Origin: Bradyrhizobium sp. 195
Lineage (GTDB): Bacteria; Pseudomonadota; Alphaproteobacteria; Rhizobiales; Xanthobacteraceae
Reading direction: 5' to 3'
Assembly (NCBI RefSeq): GCF_023101665.1
Contig: NZ_CP082161.1
Span: 4,774,001 to 4,838,000, forward strand
DNA length: 64,000 bases
Part shown: one piece after another, positions 28,300 through 39,216 of the stretch
Layout: every line of letters starts with the position of its first letter
How positions within the stretch are numbered: position 1 is the stretch's first letter
Notes under the pieces: model-generated
What the model was told of the DNA's origin: nothing
The model's input: only the letters and a program-made list of their open reading frames with translations
The model's database searches: none
Program-made: the position numbers and the translations under genes

Positions 28300-28515
28300 C
28301 TACTTGGAGACGGATGACCTTTCCCAGGGACGTTTGCCGTTGGCATCTCTGTCCCAGGGACGCGTGGTCGGCGCGTTCTTTTCCTCGGCAGCCGCTTTCG
28401 CGCGGTCGGCTTGCACCTGCTCGCGATCCGTCACGGATGGCTTGGGCTGCGCTTGAGACGTCTGCGCGGCGACCGGACCCATGGCGAGCAGCGCGGCGAT
28501 CAGGAACTTTGTCAT
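28300..28515 (-). CDS. Small secreted hypothetical protein
   Basis: A 71-residue protein with a Sec signal peptide (MTKFLIAALLAMGPVAAQ) and a short, charged, probably disordered mature part (VTDREQVQADRAKAAAEEKN, then RPWDRDANGKRPWE). The function is unknown. ATG at 28515 is preferred to 28530 as it puts the positive charge at the very N-terminus. Its stop lies six bases from the Vgb-like fragment, so the scar ends at this gene. Confidence 0.65.
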   Translation of the reverse strand: MTKFLIAALLAMGPVAAQTSQAQPKPSVTDREQVQADRAKAAAEEKNAPTTRPWDRDANGKRPWERSSVSK

Positions 28516-28580
28516 CCCCGGCTGTAGCATGCTGAGGGCAGGACGTCCGATTTAGTTGCAGGGTTTCCTGCGCACTTTCG

Positions 28581-29789
28581 TCAGTTGCGCGCGTCGGACG
28601 GCGCCCGCGGCTTGAGCAGCCGGGCACAGACAACGCCCAGCACCACCATGATCACTGCGCTCGCGAACAGGGTCGGCATCTTGCCGGCGTGTTGGAGCCC
28701 GAAGCCATAGGCGAGCGGTCCCACGGTCTGCCCCATGAAGAAGAAGAACGAATGCAGCGACAGCGCGGTGGCGCGCGCCTCGACCGAGAGCTCGCTGGCG
28801 AAGACCTGCAGACAGCCATGAGCGATGTAGAAGCCCCATCCCATCACGATGAGATTCAGTGCCTGCACTTCCCAGCGCGGGCCGAAGGCGACGGCAATGA
28901 GCTGCGATGCCACCAGCGTCATGCCGCAGATCATCATGCCCTTCACGCCCAGCCAGGGCAGCAGACGCGACACCGTCAGCGTGTAGAACAGCCCGCCGAC
29001 CGCAAAGCCCGCGATGACAATGCCGGCGATCGAGAGCGAGGTCTGTCCGAGCTCGAACAGGAACGAGGCGATGTAGGGAAACAGGCCGAGCACGCAGCAG
29101 CCTTCGATGAACACCGCCGAATAGCAGACATAGGCATTCGGATTGGTGAAGATGGTGCGATAGCCTGCCTTCAGCGCCGACAGGCTCGTCTTCGGCGGAT
29201 GCTTGACCTTGGCGCCGTGGAAGCCGGCGGCGACCGCGATCGAGGCGACGATCACGAGCACGCCGAGCACCGCCAGCACGCCACGCCAGCCGAGGAAATC
29301 GCCGATCAGCCCGGAGGCCGAGGCGCCGAGCAGATTGCCGGTCATGGCGCCGGCAAGTGTGCGGCTGATCGCGACCTGGCGTTTCTCCGGCCCGACGAGA
29401 TCGCTGGTCAGGCTCAGCGCCACCGGAAACACGCCGCCCGAGCCGATGCCGGCGAGGATGCGGGTCGCAAACAGAACCGAGAACGAGGACGAGAGCGCGC
29501 CCAGGATGTTGGCAAGGCCGAGCAGCGCGAGACAGCCGATCATCAGCCGCGTCTTGCCGAACAGATCGGCGGCGGCGCCAACGATGGGCTGGATGATCGA
29601 GAAGGTGAAGGCGAACACCGCGGCAAAGCCCGCGGCGGTCGCGATGCTGACGCCAAAATCCTCGGCGACGTGCGGCAGCACCGGATCGAGCGCGCGGGCC
29701 GACAGCGCTGCGGCGAAGCTTGCGCCTGAGATGACGTAGAGCGCTGTCGGCAGACCGTGATCTTGCGGCCGCGCCTCGCCTTGCTGCAT
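28581..29789 (-). CDS. MFS transporter (DHA1-like)
   Basis: A 402-residue inner-membrane protein with about 12 hydrophobic segments of the major facilitator superfamily. The cytoplasmic loop motif between helices 2 and 3 reads GAAADLFGKTRLMIG, and the antiporter-like motif GIGSGGVFPVALSLTSD lies in helix 5. This fits drug:H+ antiporter 1-type efflux carriers; the substrate is unknown. Its ATG overlaps the kdsA stop (TGATG), so it is co-transcribed with kdsA. Confidence 0.88.
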   Translation of the reverse strand: MQQGEARPQDHGLPTALYVISGASFAAALSARALDPVLPHVAEDFGVSIATAAGFAAVFAFTFSIIQPIVGAAADLFGKTRLMIGCLALLGLANILGALSSSFSVLFATRILAGIGSGGVFPVALSLTSDLVGPEKRQVAISRTLAGAMTGNLLGASASGLIGDFLGWRGVLAVLGVLVIVASIAVAAGFHGAKVKHPPKTSLSALKAGYRTIFTNPNAYVCYSAVFIEGCCVLGLFPYIASFLFELGQTSLSIAGIVIAGFAVGGLFYTLTVSRLLPWLGVKGMMICGMTLVASQLIAVAFGPRWEVQALNLIVMGWGFYIAHGCLQVFASELSVEARATALSLHSFFFFMGQTVGPLAYGFGLQHAGKMPTLFASAVIMVVLGVVCARLLKPRAPSDARN

Positions 29790-30637
29790 CAGCGCGGATT
29801 CTTGGCGAGCGCGTCGAACGCCATCAGCCTGGCGATCAGCCCCTCGAACTCGCGCAGGGGCACCATGTTGGGCCCGTCGGACGGCGCGCTGTCAGGGTCG
29901 GGATGGGTCTCGATGAAGACGCCGGCAACGCCGACCGCAACGGCCGCGCGCGCCAGCACCGGCACGAATTCGCGCTCGCCGCCCGAGGAGGTCCCCTTCC
30001 CGCCCGGCTGCTGCACCGAATGGGTGGCATCGAAGATGACAGGCGCGCCGGTGGTGCGCGCCAGGATCGGCAGCGCGCGCATGTCGGAGACCAGCGTGTT
30101 GTAGCCGAATGACGCCCCGCGCTCGGTGACGAGCACGTTGGGATTGTTCGCACTCGTGATCTTCGTGACGACATTCGCCATGTCCCACGGCGCCAGGAAT
30201 TGACCCTTCTTGACGTTGACGGCCTTGCCGGTCGCAGCGGCAGCGAGCAGCAGATCAGTCTGCCGGCACAGGAAGGCCGGGATCTGCAGGACGTCCACCG
30301 CCTGCGCCACCTCGGCGCACTGCATGGCATCGTGCACGTCGGTCAGGACAGGCAGACCGAGCGAGGAGCGGATTTCGGCGAAAATCGGCAGCGACTGCGC
30401 GAGGCCCAGCCCGCGCGCCGCCGACGCGCTGGTGCGGTTGGCCTTGTCGAAGGAGGTCTTGTAGACGAGGCCGATGTTCAGCCGCGCGGCGATCTCCTTG
30501 AGCGCGGAGGCCACCTCCAGCGCATGCTGGCGGCTTTCGAGCTGGCACGGCCCGGCAATGATCGCGATCGGCAGATCATTGCCGAATTTGACCGTGCCAA
30601 TGGTGACGACCGGCGCCGCTGAATTCGAAGAGCTCAA
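29789..30637 (-). CDS. kdsA: 3-deoxy-8-phosphooctulonate (KDO-8-P) synthase
   Basis: A 282-residue enzyme that condenses arabinose-5-phosphate with PEP in the lipopolysaccharide KDO pathway. Motifs: [15 protein letters not shown] near residue 25, [34 protein letters not shown], and [20 protein letters not shown] at 30637 with GAGGGA six bases upstream gives the usual length; the ATG at 30694 would add an unlikely N-terminus. The downstream neighbour is the coupled MFS gene. Confidence 0.92.
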   Translation of the reverse strand: MSSSNSAAPVVTIGTVKFGNDLPIAIIAGPCQLESRQHALEVASALKEIAARLNIGLVYKTSFDKANRTSASAARGLGLAQSLPIFAEIRSSLGLPVLTDVHDAMQCAEVAQAVDVLQIPAFLCRQTDLLLAAAATGKAVNVKKGQFLAPWDMANVVTKITSANNPNVLVTERGASFGYNTLVSDMRALPILARTTGAPVIFDATHSVQQPGGKGTSSGGEREFVPVLARAAVAVGVAGVFIETHPDPDSAPSDGPNMVPLREFEGLIARLMAFDALAKNPR

Positions 30638-30754
30638 GGCCAATCCCTCGTTTCGGCGCGACCATAGCCGCCATGGGGGTCGGATCAACCCCATTCGGCC
30701 CGGGCCGTTCGAATATCAGGGTTGCGCCAGAGCTCCCCGCTGCGGCAAGGATCG

Positions 30755-31081
30755 CTACTTGACCGCCGAGAAGGCGGTCGGCGTCAGGATCTGGCTGACG
30801 ATGTTGCCGACGATCTGGCCGTCGGCCTCGCTCTCGGCGCGTGCTTTCATCCAGTCCGGATCGGTCATGAACGCGCCCCACTTCTTCTCGCGGTCGGCGA
30901 GCGAGTCCCAGGCCAGGAAATAGGTCAGCTCCTGATTGGATTCACCGATCAGCGTCGTGAAGAACCCGGCCTGCTTGATGCCGTGCTTCTCCCAGATCTT
31001 CAGCGTGGCGGTCTCGAACCGCTTCAGCAGCGCCGGCAGGCGGCCGGGCACACAGCGATAGACGCGCATTTCGTAGATCAT
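30755..31081 (-). CDS. NIPSNAP-family protein
   Basis: A 108-residue protein of the NIPSNAP dimeric alpha/beta-barrel fold: MIYEMRVYRCVPGRLPALLKRF at the N-terminus, IKQAGFFTTLIGESNQELTYFLAWDSLADREKKW in the middle. The function of bacterial members is poorly known. Its Shine-Dalgarno GGGAG is the 3' arm of a 9-bp hairpin (31090-31122), so translation may be structure-controlled. It lies downstream of pyrG on the same strand. Confidence 0.87.
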   Translation of the reverse strand: MIYEMRVYRCVPGRLPALLKRFETATLKIWEKHGIKQAGFFTTLIGESNQELTYFLAWDSLADREKKWGAFMTDPDWMKARAESEADGQIVGNIVSQILTPTAFSAVK

Positions 31082-31089
31082 TGGAGTTT

Positions 31090-31122
31090 ACTCCCTGCAT
31101 TGTTGTTCTTGCGGCAGGGAGT
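31090..31122 (-). promoter_or_regulatory. Leader hairpin that covers the NIPSNAP Shine-Dalgarno
   Basis: ACTCCCTGC (31090-31098) and GCAGGGAGT (31114-31122) form a perfect 9-bp stem with a 15-base loop. On the minus strand, the 3' arm contains the GGGAG ribosome-binding site nine bases or so before the ATG. It could also be the terminator of pyrG (42 bases downstream of its stop), but no T-run follows. Confidence 0.5.
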
Positions 31123-31163
31123 TGTCGCAACAATTCGCGCGATCGTCAAAGGCGGAGAATGCG

Positions 31164-32807
<1,644 letters not shown>

Positions 32808-32961
32808 CTAATCCCTCGAATTCGATTCGCCAAAGCGATTCGTATTCCGCCCCAAAGATTCTGCGGGCCTGTGGGTGAGCCAAAACTAAGAGTGGTGACA
32901 GTGTCTTGATGGGGATTGTTGATGCAGGACGGTAGCAGCCGCCCTGCGTGGCCCCCCTGCT

Positions 32962-33348
32962 TTATTGCGAGCGCGGCACCTGCGGGCCGCTCGGGGCCGG
33001 CGCCTGCTGCTGCTCGTCGGCCTTCTTCAGCGAATCCAGGATGCCGCCCGAGGTCGGCGGCGCGATCGGCGATCCGCCGCCCGGCTGGGTCTGCGAGGCC
33101 GGCGTGCCGATGATCGACGACGGCGCACGGCTGTAGCCTGCGTGCCATGACAGGAACATGCTGGTGAGGAAGAAGCCCGCAGCCAAAATCCCGGTGGTCC
33201 GCGTCAAAAGGTTCGCAGTGCCACGGCTCGACATGAAGCCCGCGCCCCCGCCCATGCCGAGGCCGCCGCCTTCCGACTTCTGGAGCAGGACGGCGCCGAT
33301 CATGACGGCGACGATCATGAGGTGGATGACGATGACAACAGTCTGCAT
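32962..33348 (-). CDS. secG: Preprotein translocase subunit SecG
   Basis: A 128-residue inner-membrane protein, accessory to SecYE. Two hydrophobic segments (about 3-22 and 52-70) flank the conserved cytoplasmic loop VLLQKSEGGGLGMGGGAGF. The C-terminal half is a Pro/Ser/Gln-rich tail, longer than in E. coli but usual in Rhizobiales. It lies between tpiA and pyrG, the common order in this group. Confidence 0.95.
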   Translation of the reverse strand: MQTVVIVIHLMIVAVMIGAVLLQKSEGGGLGMGGGAGFMSSRGTANLLTRTTGILAAGFFLTSMFLSWHAGYSRAPSSIIGTPASQTQPGGGSPIAPPTSGGILDSLKKADEQQQAPAPSGPQVPRSQ

Positions 33349-33431
33349 AGTGCCCTTCCGTCACAAGCGGGCGGCGCCTGACGGCGGCCGATCGCGCTTC
33401 GCGGGTTTTCCTGAAGTTGCGCGGTGTTACA

Positions 33432-33462
33432 CGATCAGAGGGGGTATTGCCACCCCCGATCG
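33432..33462 (-). terminator. Hairpin between tpiA and secG
   Basis: CGATC + GGGGGT / ACCCCC + GATCG form an 11-bp stem with a three-base bulge (AGA) and a 6-base loop, about 27 bases after the tpiA stop. It probably attenuates readthrough from tpiA into secG; no T-run is seen. Confidence 0.45.
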
Positions 33463-33488
33463 GGTCCGGATCCGTGCTTTAGGGTTAG

Positions 33489-34244
33489 CTAGGAGCAGCC
33501 CTTCGCGATCGCAAGGAAATCTGCCGCTTTCAGGCTGGCACCGCCGACCAGGGCGCCATTGACGTTCTTGACCGCCATCAGCTCGGCCGCATTCGAGGGC
33601 TTGACCGAGCCACCATAGAGGATGCGCATCTTGGCACCGTCGGCCTTGAACCGCGAGGTCAGGAGCTCCCGGATAAACCCATGAATTTGCTCAACATCCT
33701 GGGCTGTTGGGGTCAGGCCGGTGCCAATCGCCCAGACCGGCTCGTAGGCCACGATGAGATTCGCGGCGGTCGAGCCATCAGGCAGCGAGCCGGCGAGCTG
33801 CCCGCGCAGAATGTCCAGGGTCTGACCGGCGTCCCGCTGGGCTTGCGTCTCACCGACGCAGACGATCGCCGTCGCCCCGGCGCGCCAGACGGCTTCGGCC
33901 TTCTGGCGGATCAGGGCATCGCCCTCGCCGTGATCTGCGCGCCGCTCGGAATGGCCGACGATGATTGCGGTTGCGCCCGCATCCACCAGCATTTCGGCGG
34001 CAATATCGCCGGTATGCGCGCCGGAGGCCTTGGGATGGCAGTCCTGGGCCCCCACTGCGACCTTCTTGCCGGCCGCCTTCCCGGCGAAAGCAGCGACCAG
34101 GGTCACGGGCGGGCAGACCAGCAGGTCGGCCTTGGCGGCCACCTCTGCCGTGCCATTGAGCATGGCGTCGAATTCGGCAATCGAGCCCTTCAGGCCGTTC
34201 ATTTTCCAGTTGCCGGCGATCAGCGGTCGGATGGCATCGGTCAT
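33489..34244 (-). CDS. tpiA: Triosephosphate isomerase
   Basis: A 251-residue TIM-barrel enzyme interconverting dihydroxyacetone phosphate and glyceraldehyde-3-phosphate. Motifs: AGNWKMNG (Asn, Lys of the active site), the electrophilic His in IIVGHSERR, and the catalytic Glu in [16 protein letters not shown] at 34244 gives the usual N-terminus. It is divergent from ppiD with about 220 bases between them. Confidence 0.97.
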   Translation of the reverse strand: MTDAIRPLIAGNWKMNGLKGSIAEFDAMLNGTAEVAAKADLLVCPPVTLVAAFAGKAAGKKVAVGAQDCHPKASGAHTGDIAAEMLVDAGATAIIVGHSERRADHGEGDALIRQKAEAVWRAGATAIVCVGETQAQRDAGQTLDILRGQLAGSLPDGSTAANLIVAYEPVWAIGTGLTPTAQDVEQIHGFIRELLTSRFKADGAKMRILYGGSVKPSNAAELMAVKNVNGALVGGASLKAADFLAIAKGCS

Positions 34245-34464
34245 ATTAATTTCCAGCAAGATGAGGGTTGTGCATGCGCTAGCAGAGGACCTGCCGCAGT
34301 TCCAGAGACCAAACCTCTTTAACCGCTTCGCGAGGCCGCATGAGCCGAGGTTGCGGGGGGAAAGCCGCCACTTTATGATGATTGATCAATTTGGTGAGGC
34401 GCTTTTGCTGAATCTGCATTAAGACGCGCTCCCGTTCCCCTCCTGCTCAAACAAGTTGGACCAA

Positions 34465-36363
34465 ATGCTTCGAGGAATGCGCAAGGCCTCATCAAACTGG
34501 CTCGGCAAGACCATTATGGCCGTGGTGATGGGCGTGTTGATCGTCAGTTTCGGCATTTGGGGCATCGCCGACATCTTCAAAGGATTCGGACAGTCCACGG
34601 TCGCCAAGATCGGCAGCACCGAGATTTCGCTGAACGAGTTCCGCCAGATCTACACGGACCGCCTGCAACAGATCAGCCGCCAGTTCGGCCGTCCGCTGAC
34701 GCCCGATCAGGCGCGTGCCTTCGGCCTCGACCGCCAGGTGCTGCAGCAGACGATCGCGGAAGCCGCCCTCGACGAGGAGGCGCGCCGGCTCGGGCTCGGT
34801 CAGTCCGACGAGCAGATCCGCCAGCTCATCATGAACGATCCCAACTTCAAGGGCGTCGGCGGCAATTTCGATGCGAACCGCTTCCAGGCCTTGATCCGCA
34901 ATTTCGGCTATACCGAGCAGCGATACGTCGCCGAACAGCGCAAGGTGTCGCTGCGCCGGCAGATCACCGGCACGATCGGCGCCGGCCTCGAGCCGCCGAA
35001 GACCATGCTCGACGTGCTGACGCGCTTCCAGAACGAGCAGCGCGCCATCGAGTTCGTCAAGCTCGACGCCGCCCAGGCAGGCCAGATCGACGCGCCCTCG
35101 CCCGAGACGCTCGCCGCCTATTTCGAGGATCACAAGGTCCAGTTCCGCGCGCCCGAATATCGCAAGCTCGCCTTCGTCGTGGTCTCGCCGGAGGAGATCG
35201 GCAAGTGGACCGAGGTGTCGGACGAGGACGCCAAGAAAATGTTCGAGCAGCGCAAGGACCGGCTCGGCACGTCGGAGAAGCGGCAGATCCAGCAGATCGT
35301 GTTCCCGAACGTCGCCGACGCGCAGGCCGCACGCGAGCGCCTCGTCGGCGGAATGTCGTTCGAGGACCTCGGCAAGGAGCGCGGGCTGAGCGCCTCCGAC
35401 GTCGACCTCGGGCTCGTGACCAAGTCTTCGCTCGCTGCCGCAGTCGGCGATGCCGCCTTCGCGCTTCCGGCCGGCGAGATCAGCCAGCCGATCGAGGGCG
35501 GGCTTGGCGTCGCGATCGTCAAGGTCGACAAGATCGAGCCGGGCAAAGAGGCGGACTACGCCAGCCTTGCCGGCGACATCAAGCGCGAGATCGCCACCGA
35601 GCGCGCGCGCGTCAAGGTCGCCGATCTCCGCGACAAGATGGAAGACGAGCGTGGCGGCGGCTCCAGCGTGATCGACGCGGCGCAGAAGCTCGGCCTCACC
35701 GCCGTGACCATCGACGCCGTCGACCGCTCCGGACGCGCCCCGAACGGCCAGCCGGTCGCCAACATTCCGCAAGGCCTCGACGTGGTGTCGCAGGCCTTCA
35801 ACACCGATGTCGGCGTCGACAACGACTCGATCTCGTTCAATGGCGGCTATGTCTGGTACGACGTGCTCGCCATCACGCCCTCGCGTGACCGCAATCTCGA
35901 TGAGGTCCGCGACCAGGTCGAGGCGCGCTGGCGCCAGGACCAGATCGCGGCCAAGCTCAAGGCCAAGGCGACCGAGATGGTGCAGAAGCTCGAAGCCGGC
36001 GGCAAGCTTGCCGATGAAGCCGCAGCGTTCGGCGCCAAGGTCGAGACCGCGACCGGCTTCAAGCGCGACGATTCTCCCGCCGGCGTGCCCGCAGCCGTGG
36101 TGTCGGCCGCCTTCCGCACTGCCAAGGACGGCGTCGGACAGACGGCTGTCAGCGGCGGCAGCGAAGTGGTCGTCTTCCGCGTCACCGACATCGTCGATCC
36201 CGCCGTCGACGCAGCCTCCGAGGCGTTCAAGAAGCTGAAGGAGAGTCTCGACCGCGCCCAGACCGAGGAGCAGGTTGCTTCCTACGTCAACAGGCTTGAA
36301 ACCGACATCGGGACCACCATTAATCAGGCCGCCTTCGCGCAGGTGACCGGCGCGAACCAGTGA
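34465..36363 (+). CDS. ppiD: Membrane-anchored peptidyl-prolyl isomerase PpiD-like
   Basis: A 632-residue periplasmic chaperone anchored by one N-terminal helix (about 17-37, IMAVVMGVLIVSFGIWGIAD). A SurA-like N-terminal chaperone region follows (STEISLNEFRQIY to about 165), then a parvulin-like domain around 265-365 (GMSFEDLGKERGLSASDVDLG ... GEISQPIEGGLGVAIVKV). It helps fold outer-membrane and secreted proteins. The ATG at 34465 is preferred to a TTG three codons earlier. It ends 14 bases before trpD, a linkage common in alphaproteobacteria. Confidence 0.9.
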   Translation: MLRGMRKASSNWLGKTIMAVVMGVLIVSFGIWGIADIFKGFGQSTVAKIGSTEISLNEFRQIYTDRLQQISRQFGRPLTPDQARAFGLDRQVLQQTIAEAALDEEARRLGLGQSDEQIRQLIMNDPNFKGVGGNFDANRFQALIRNFGYTEQRYVAEQRKVSLRRQITGTIGAGLEPPKTMLDVLTRFQNEQRAIEFVKLDAAQAGQIDAPSPETLAAYFEDHKVQFRAPEYRKLAFVVVSPEEIGKWTEVSDEDAKKMFEQRKDRLGTSEKRQIQQIVFPNVADAQAARERLVGGMSFEDLGKERGLSASDVDLGLVTKSSLAAAVGDAAFALPAGEISQPIEGGLGVAIVKVDKIEPGKEADYASLAGDIKREIATERARVKVADLRDKMEDERGGGSSVIDAAQKLGLTAVTIDAVDRSGRAPNGQPVANIPQGLDVVSQAFNTDVGVDNDSISFNGGYVWYDVLAITPSRDRNLDEVRDQVEARWRQDQIAAKLKAKATEMVQKLEAGGKLADEAAAFGAKVETATGFKRDDSPAGVPAAVVSAAFRTAKDGVGQTAVSGGSEVVVFRVTDIVDPAVDAASEAFKKLKESLDRAQTEEQVASYVNRLETDIGTTINQAAFAQVTGANQ

Positions 36364-36377
36364 GTTGAAAGCACGCG

Positions 36378-37391
36378 ATGGACGACCTGAAATCGATCAT
36401 TGGAAAAGTGGCGACCGGCGCCAGCCTGTCGCGTGACGAAGCCGCCTCCGCCTTCGACGCCATGATGTCCGGCGAGGCCACGCCCTCGCAGATGGGTGGC
36501 TTGTTGATGGCGCTGCGCGTGCGCGGCGAGACCGTGGACGAGATCACCGGCGCGGTTACGGCGATGCGTTCCAAGATGCTGACCGTGACGGCGCCGCCTG
36601 GCGCCGTGGACATCGTCGGTACCGGCGGCGACGGCTCTGGCTCGGTGAATGTCTCGACCTGCGCCTCCTTCATCGTCTCGGGCGCCGGCCTGCCGGTGGC
36701 CAAGCACGGCAACCGCGCGCTGTCGTCCCGCTCGGGCGCGGCCGACGTGCTCGCCTCGCTCGGCGTCAAGATCGACCTCAGGCCCGAGCAGGTCGGACAC
36801 TGCGTGCGCGAATGCGGCATCGGCTTCATGTTCGCCCCCGCCCACCATCCCGCCATGAAGAACGTCGGTCCGACCCGGGTCGAGCTTGCGACACGCACGA
36901 TCTTCAATCTGCTCGGCCCCCTGTCCAACCCGGCCGGTGTCAAGCGCCAGATGGTCGGCGTATTCTCGCGACAATGGGTGCAGCCGCTGGCGCAGGTGCT
37001 CAAGAACCTCGGCTCCGAATCCGCCTGGGTGGTGCACGGCTCCGATGGCCTCGACGAGATCACCCTCACCGGCCCGACCTTCGTCTCCGCGCTCCACAAT
37101 GGCGAGATCCGGAATTTCGAGGTGACGCCCGAGGACGCCGGCCTGCCGCGCTGCGAGGCCGGCGCGCTCAAGGGTGGTGACGCCGATGCCAATGCGGTCG
37201 CACTGCAAAGCGTGCTCGACGGCAAGCCGAGCCCCTACCGCGACGTCGCCCTGATGAACGCCGCCGCCGCTCTGGTCGTGGCCGGCCGCGCCAAGGACCT
37301 CAAGGACGGCGTCGCAATCGGAACGAAGTCGATCGACAGCGGCGCGGCAAACGCGAAGCTGAAGCACCTGATCGCGGTCTCGAACGGCTGA
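36378..37391 (+). CDS. trpD: Anthranilate phosphoribosyltransferase
   Basis: A 337-residue enzyme of tryptophan biosynthesis that joins anthranilate to PRPP. The PRPP-binding loop is [19 protein letters not shown] (near residue 80), followed by [21 protein letters not shown] and [37 protein letters not shown]. Seven bases separate it from trpC, so they form an operon. Confidence 0.97.
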   Translation: MDDLKSIIGKVATGASLSRDEAASAFDAMMSGEATPSQMGGLLMALRVRGETVDEITGAVTAMRSKMLTVTAPPGAVDIVGTGGDGSGSVNVSTCASFIVSGAGLPVAKHGNRALSSRSGAADVLASLGVKIDLRPEQVGHCVRECGIGFMFAPAHHPAMKNVGPTRVELATRTIFNLLGPLSNPAGVKRQMVGVFSRQWVQPLAQVLKNLGSESAWVVHGSDGLDEITLTGPTFVSALHNGEIRNFEVTPEDAGLPRCEAGALKGGDADANAVALQSVLDGKPSPYRDVALMNAAAALVVAGRAKDLKDGVAIGTKSIDSGAANAKLKHLIAVSNG

Positions 37392-37398
37392 GCCTGAC

Positions 37399-38220
37399 AT
37401 GTCGGACATCCTGACCAAGATCGAAACCTACAAGCGCGAAGAGATCGCCGCGGCCAAGCGCGCGCGGCCGCTGTCAGCGGTGGAAGCAAAGGCCAAAGCG
37501 CAACCCGCCCCGCGCGGCTTCGTGCGCGCGATCAAGGCCAAGCACGCCAATGGCGATTACGCGCTGATCGCGGAGGTGAAGAAAGCCTCGCCGTCGAAGG
37601 GATTGATCCGCGCCGATTTCGACCCGCCCCAGCTTGCCAAGGCCTATGAAGCCGGCGGCGCGGCCTGTCTGTCGGTGCTGACCGACACGCCCTCGTTCCA
37701 GGGCCATCTCGACTTCATGGTGGCAGCGCGCGCGGCGACGTCGCTGCCGGTGCTGCGCAAGGATTTCATGTTCGACACCTATCAGGTGGTCGAGGCCCGT
37801 GCGCACGGCGCCGACTGCATCCTGATCATCATGGCGGCGCTCGACGATGCCGCCGCCCGGGATCTCGAAGACGCCGCGACTGCCTACGGCATGGACGTGC
37901 TGATCGAAATCCACGATCGCGCCGAGCTCGACCGGGCGCTGAAACTTCGTTCGCCGATGATCGGGGTCAACAACCGCAATCTCCGCACCTTCGAAACCAC
38001 GCTCGCCACCAGCGAGTCCTTGGCACCGCTGATCCCCGAGGGGCGGCTGATGGTCGGCGAGAGCGGCATCTTCACGCCTGCCGATCTCGCCCGGCTCGAG
38101 CGCGTCGGCATGTCGACCTTCCTGGTCGGCGAGAGCCTGATGCGGCAGGCAGACGTCACCGCGGCGACGCGCACCCTGCTCGCGCGCGAGACGACGGCAC
38201 GCGCCACGGGCACGCGCTGA
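37399..38220 (+). CDS. trpC: Indole-3-glycerol-phosphate synthase
   Basis: A 273-residue TIM-barrel enzyme, the ring-closing step of tryptophan biosynthesis. Motifs: [12 protein letters not shown] (catalytic Glu and Lys), [24 protein letters not shown] and [14 protein letters not shown]. The TrpF domain is not fused, unlike in E. coli. The stop is one base from the moaC start. Confidence 0.97.
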   Translation: MSDILTKIETYKREEIAAAKRARPLSAVEAKAKAQPAPRGFVRAIKAKHANGDYALIAEVKKASPSKGLIRADFDPPQLAKAYEAGGAACLSVLTDTPSFQGHLDFMVAARAATSLPVLRKDFMFDTYQVVEARAHGADCILIIMAALDDAAARDLEDAATAYGMDVLIEIHDRAELDRALKLRSPMIGVNNRNLRTFETTLATSESLAPLIPEGRLMVGESGIFTPADLARLERVGMSTFLVGESLMRQADVTAATRTLLARETTARATGTR

Positions 38221-38221
38221 C

Positions 38222-38734
38222 ATGGCGCGCACGCCCGCGAAGCCCAAACCGACCAAGGCCGGCCCCGCCCTCACCCATATCGGCGCCTCCGGTGAGGCGC
38301 GGATGGTCGACGTGTCGGACAAGCCCGCGACCGAGCGGCTCGCGGTCGCCGAAGGCCGCGTCGTCATGACCAGGGCGACGCTCGACCTGATCGTATCCGG
38401 CAATGCCAAAAAAGGCGACGTGCTCGGCACCGCCCGCATCGCCGGCATCATGGCCGCCAAGCGCACTTCGGAACTGATCCCGCTCTGCCATCCGCTCGCG
38501 CTGTCGAAGGTGACGCTCGACATCGAGCCCGACGTGAAATTGCCGGGCTGCCTCGTTCGCGCCAGCGTGAAGGTGACGGGCCCGACCGGCGTCGAGATGG
38601 AGGCCCTCACGGCCGTGTCGGTCGCCTGCCTCACCATCTACGACATGATCAAGGCGGTCGAGCGCGGCGTGCGCATCGACGGGATCCATCTGGTCGAGAA
38701 GCTCGGCGGCAAGTCCGGCCACTACCGCGCGTGA
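38222..38734 (+). CDS. moaC: Cyclic pyranopterin monophosphate synthase
   Basis: A 170-residue enzyme of molybdenum cofactor biosynthesis acting after MoaA. Signatures: [16 protein letters not shown] and [19 protein letters not shown], plus a Lys in the C-terminal part. The N-terminal 15 residues are Lys/Pro-rich and non-conserved. It is the last gene of ppiD-trpD-trpC-moaC; its usual partner moeA is 7.4 kb away. Confidence 0.96.
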   Translation: MARTPAKPKPTKAGPALTHIGASGEARMVDVSDKPATERLAVAEGRVVMTRATLDLIVSGNAKKGDVLGTARIAGIMAAKRTSELIPLCHPLALSKVTLDIEPDVKLPGCLVRASVKVTGPTGVEMEALTAVSVACLTIYDMIKAVERGVRIDGIHLVEKLGGKSGHYRA

Positions 38735-38737
38735 ACG

Positions 38738-38902
38738 TTACTTCAGCGACGTGCTGATCGATGTGAATTTCGTGTTGAGCCTGGAGCCCAGGCCGTTCAC
38801 GACGGTGATGATCGCAAGCGCGATGCCGGCGGCGATCAGGCCGTATTCGATCGCGGTCGCACCACGCTCGTCGGCGATGAAGCTCTTCAGAATGTTCGTC
38901 AT
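38738..38902 (-). CDS. Flp-type pilin
   Basis: A 54-residue Flp/Fap pilin precursor. The short leader ends in DERG, followed by the processing site and the hallmark ATAIEYGLIAAGIALAIITV, a single long hydrophobic helix, then a short C-terminal tail. In the family, a prepilin peptidase (CpaA/TadV) cleaves after the Gly and the Tad machinery assembles the pilus. No cpa/tad genes are in the window. GAGGG eight bases upstream supports the start. It is transcribed leftward, tail to tail with moaC, and has a sigma-54 promoter at 38940-38954. Confidence 0.93.
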   Translation of the reverse strand: MTNILKSFIADERGATAIEYGLIAAGIALAIITVVNGLGSRLNTKFTSISTSLK

Positions 38903-38939
38903 GATCGCGTCCCTCTCTGTGTCGCTGGCAGATGTGTTC

Positions 38940-38954
38940 GCAAATCACGTGCCA
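38940..38954 (-). promoter_or_regulatory. Sigma-54 (RpoN) -24/-12 promoter of the Flp pilin
   Basis: On the minus strand the sequence is TGGCACG-TGAT-TTGC, an exact match to the -24/-12 consensus, GG and GC exactly ten bases apart. Transcription would start near 38928, giving a 26-base leader with a good Shine-Dalgarno. An enhancer-binding activator is needed, and its gene is not obvious in the window. Confidence 0.8.
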
Positions 38955-39149
38955 ATGCGCTTTCGAGGAACGCCAACATGTTAGATGGTTAAGCCCTGGT
39001 TGATCACGGCACGGCCGGCAGGAATTGACCGGCATCGCGGGAGCTTGCGGCAATTCCTGCACGGTCTTGCGCCCTGCGCATCGATTGCTTTTGTGCGCGG
39101 CCGTTCACATCGCATTAACCGCGCTTCCTAACTTCGCCTCCACACCGAT

Positions 39150-39176
39150 CCCGTAAACCAACGGATGTTTACCGGG
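39150..39176. promoter_or_regulatory. Hairpin upstream of the GGDEF-EAL gene
   Basis: CCCGTAAAC and GTTTACCGGG pair as a 9-bp stem with one bulged base and an 8-base loop. It ends 40 bases before the start codon and could be an operator or leader structure. Confidence 0.35.
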
Positions 39177-39216
39177 CCAAGAATTGACCCTGACGTGTGC
39201 ACGGCAATGATCCAGC

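Larger units (their letters stand above)
38903..39216. other. Divergent regulatory interval between pilin and GGDEF-EAL gene
   Basis: These 314 bases contain the sigma-54 promoter for the pilin and a hairpin near 39150-39176. The rest has no recognised gene or repeat. Confidence 0.6.
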
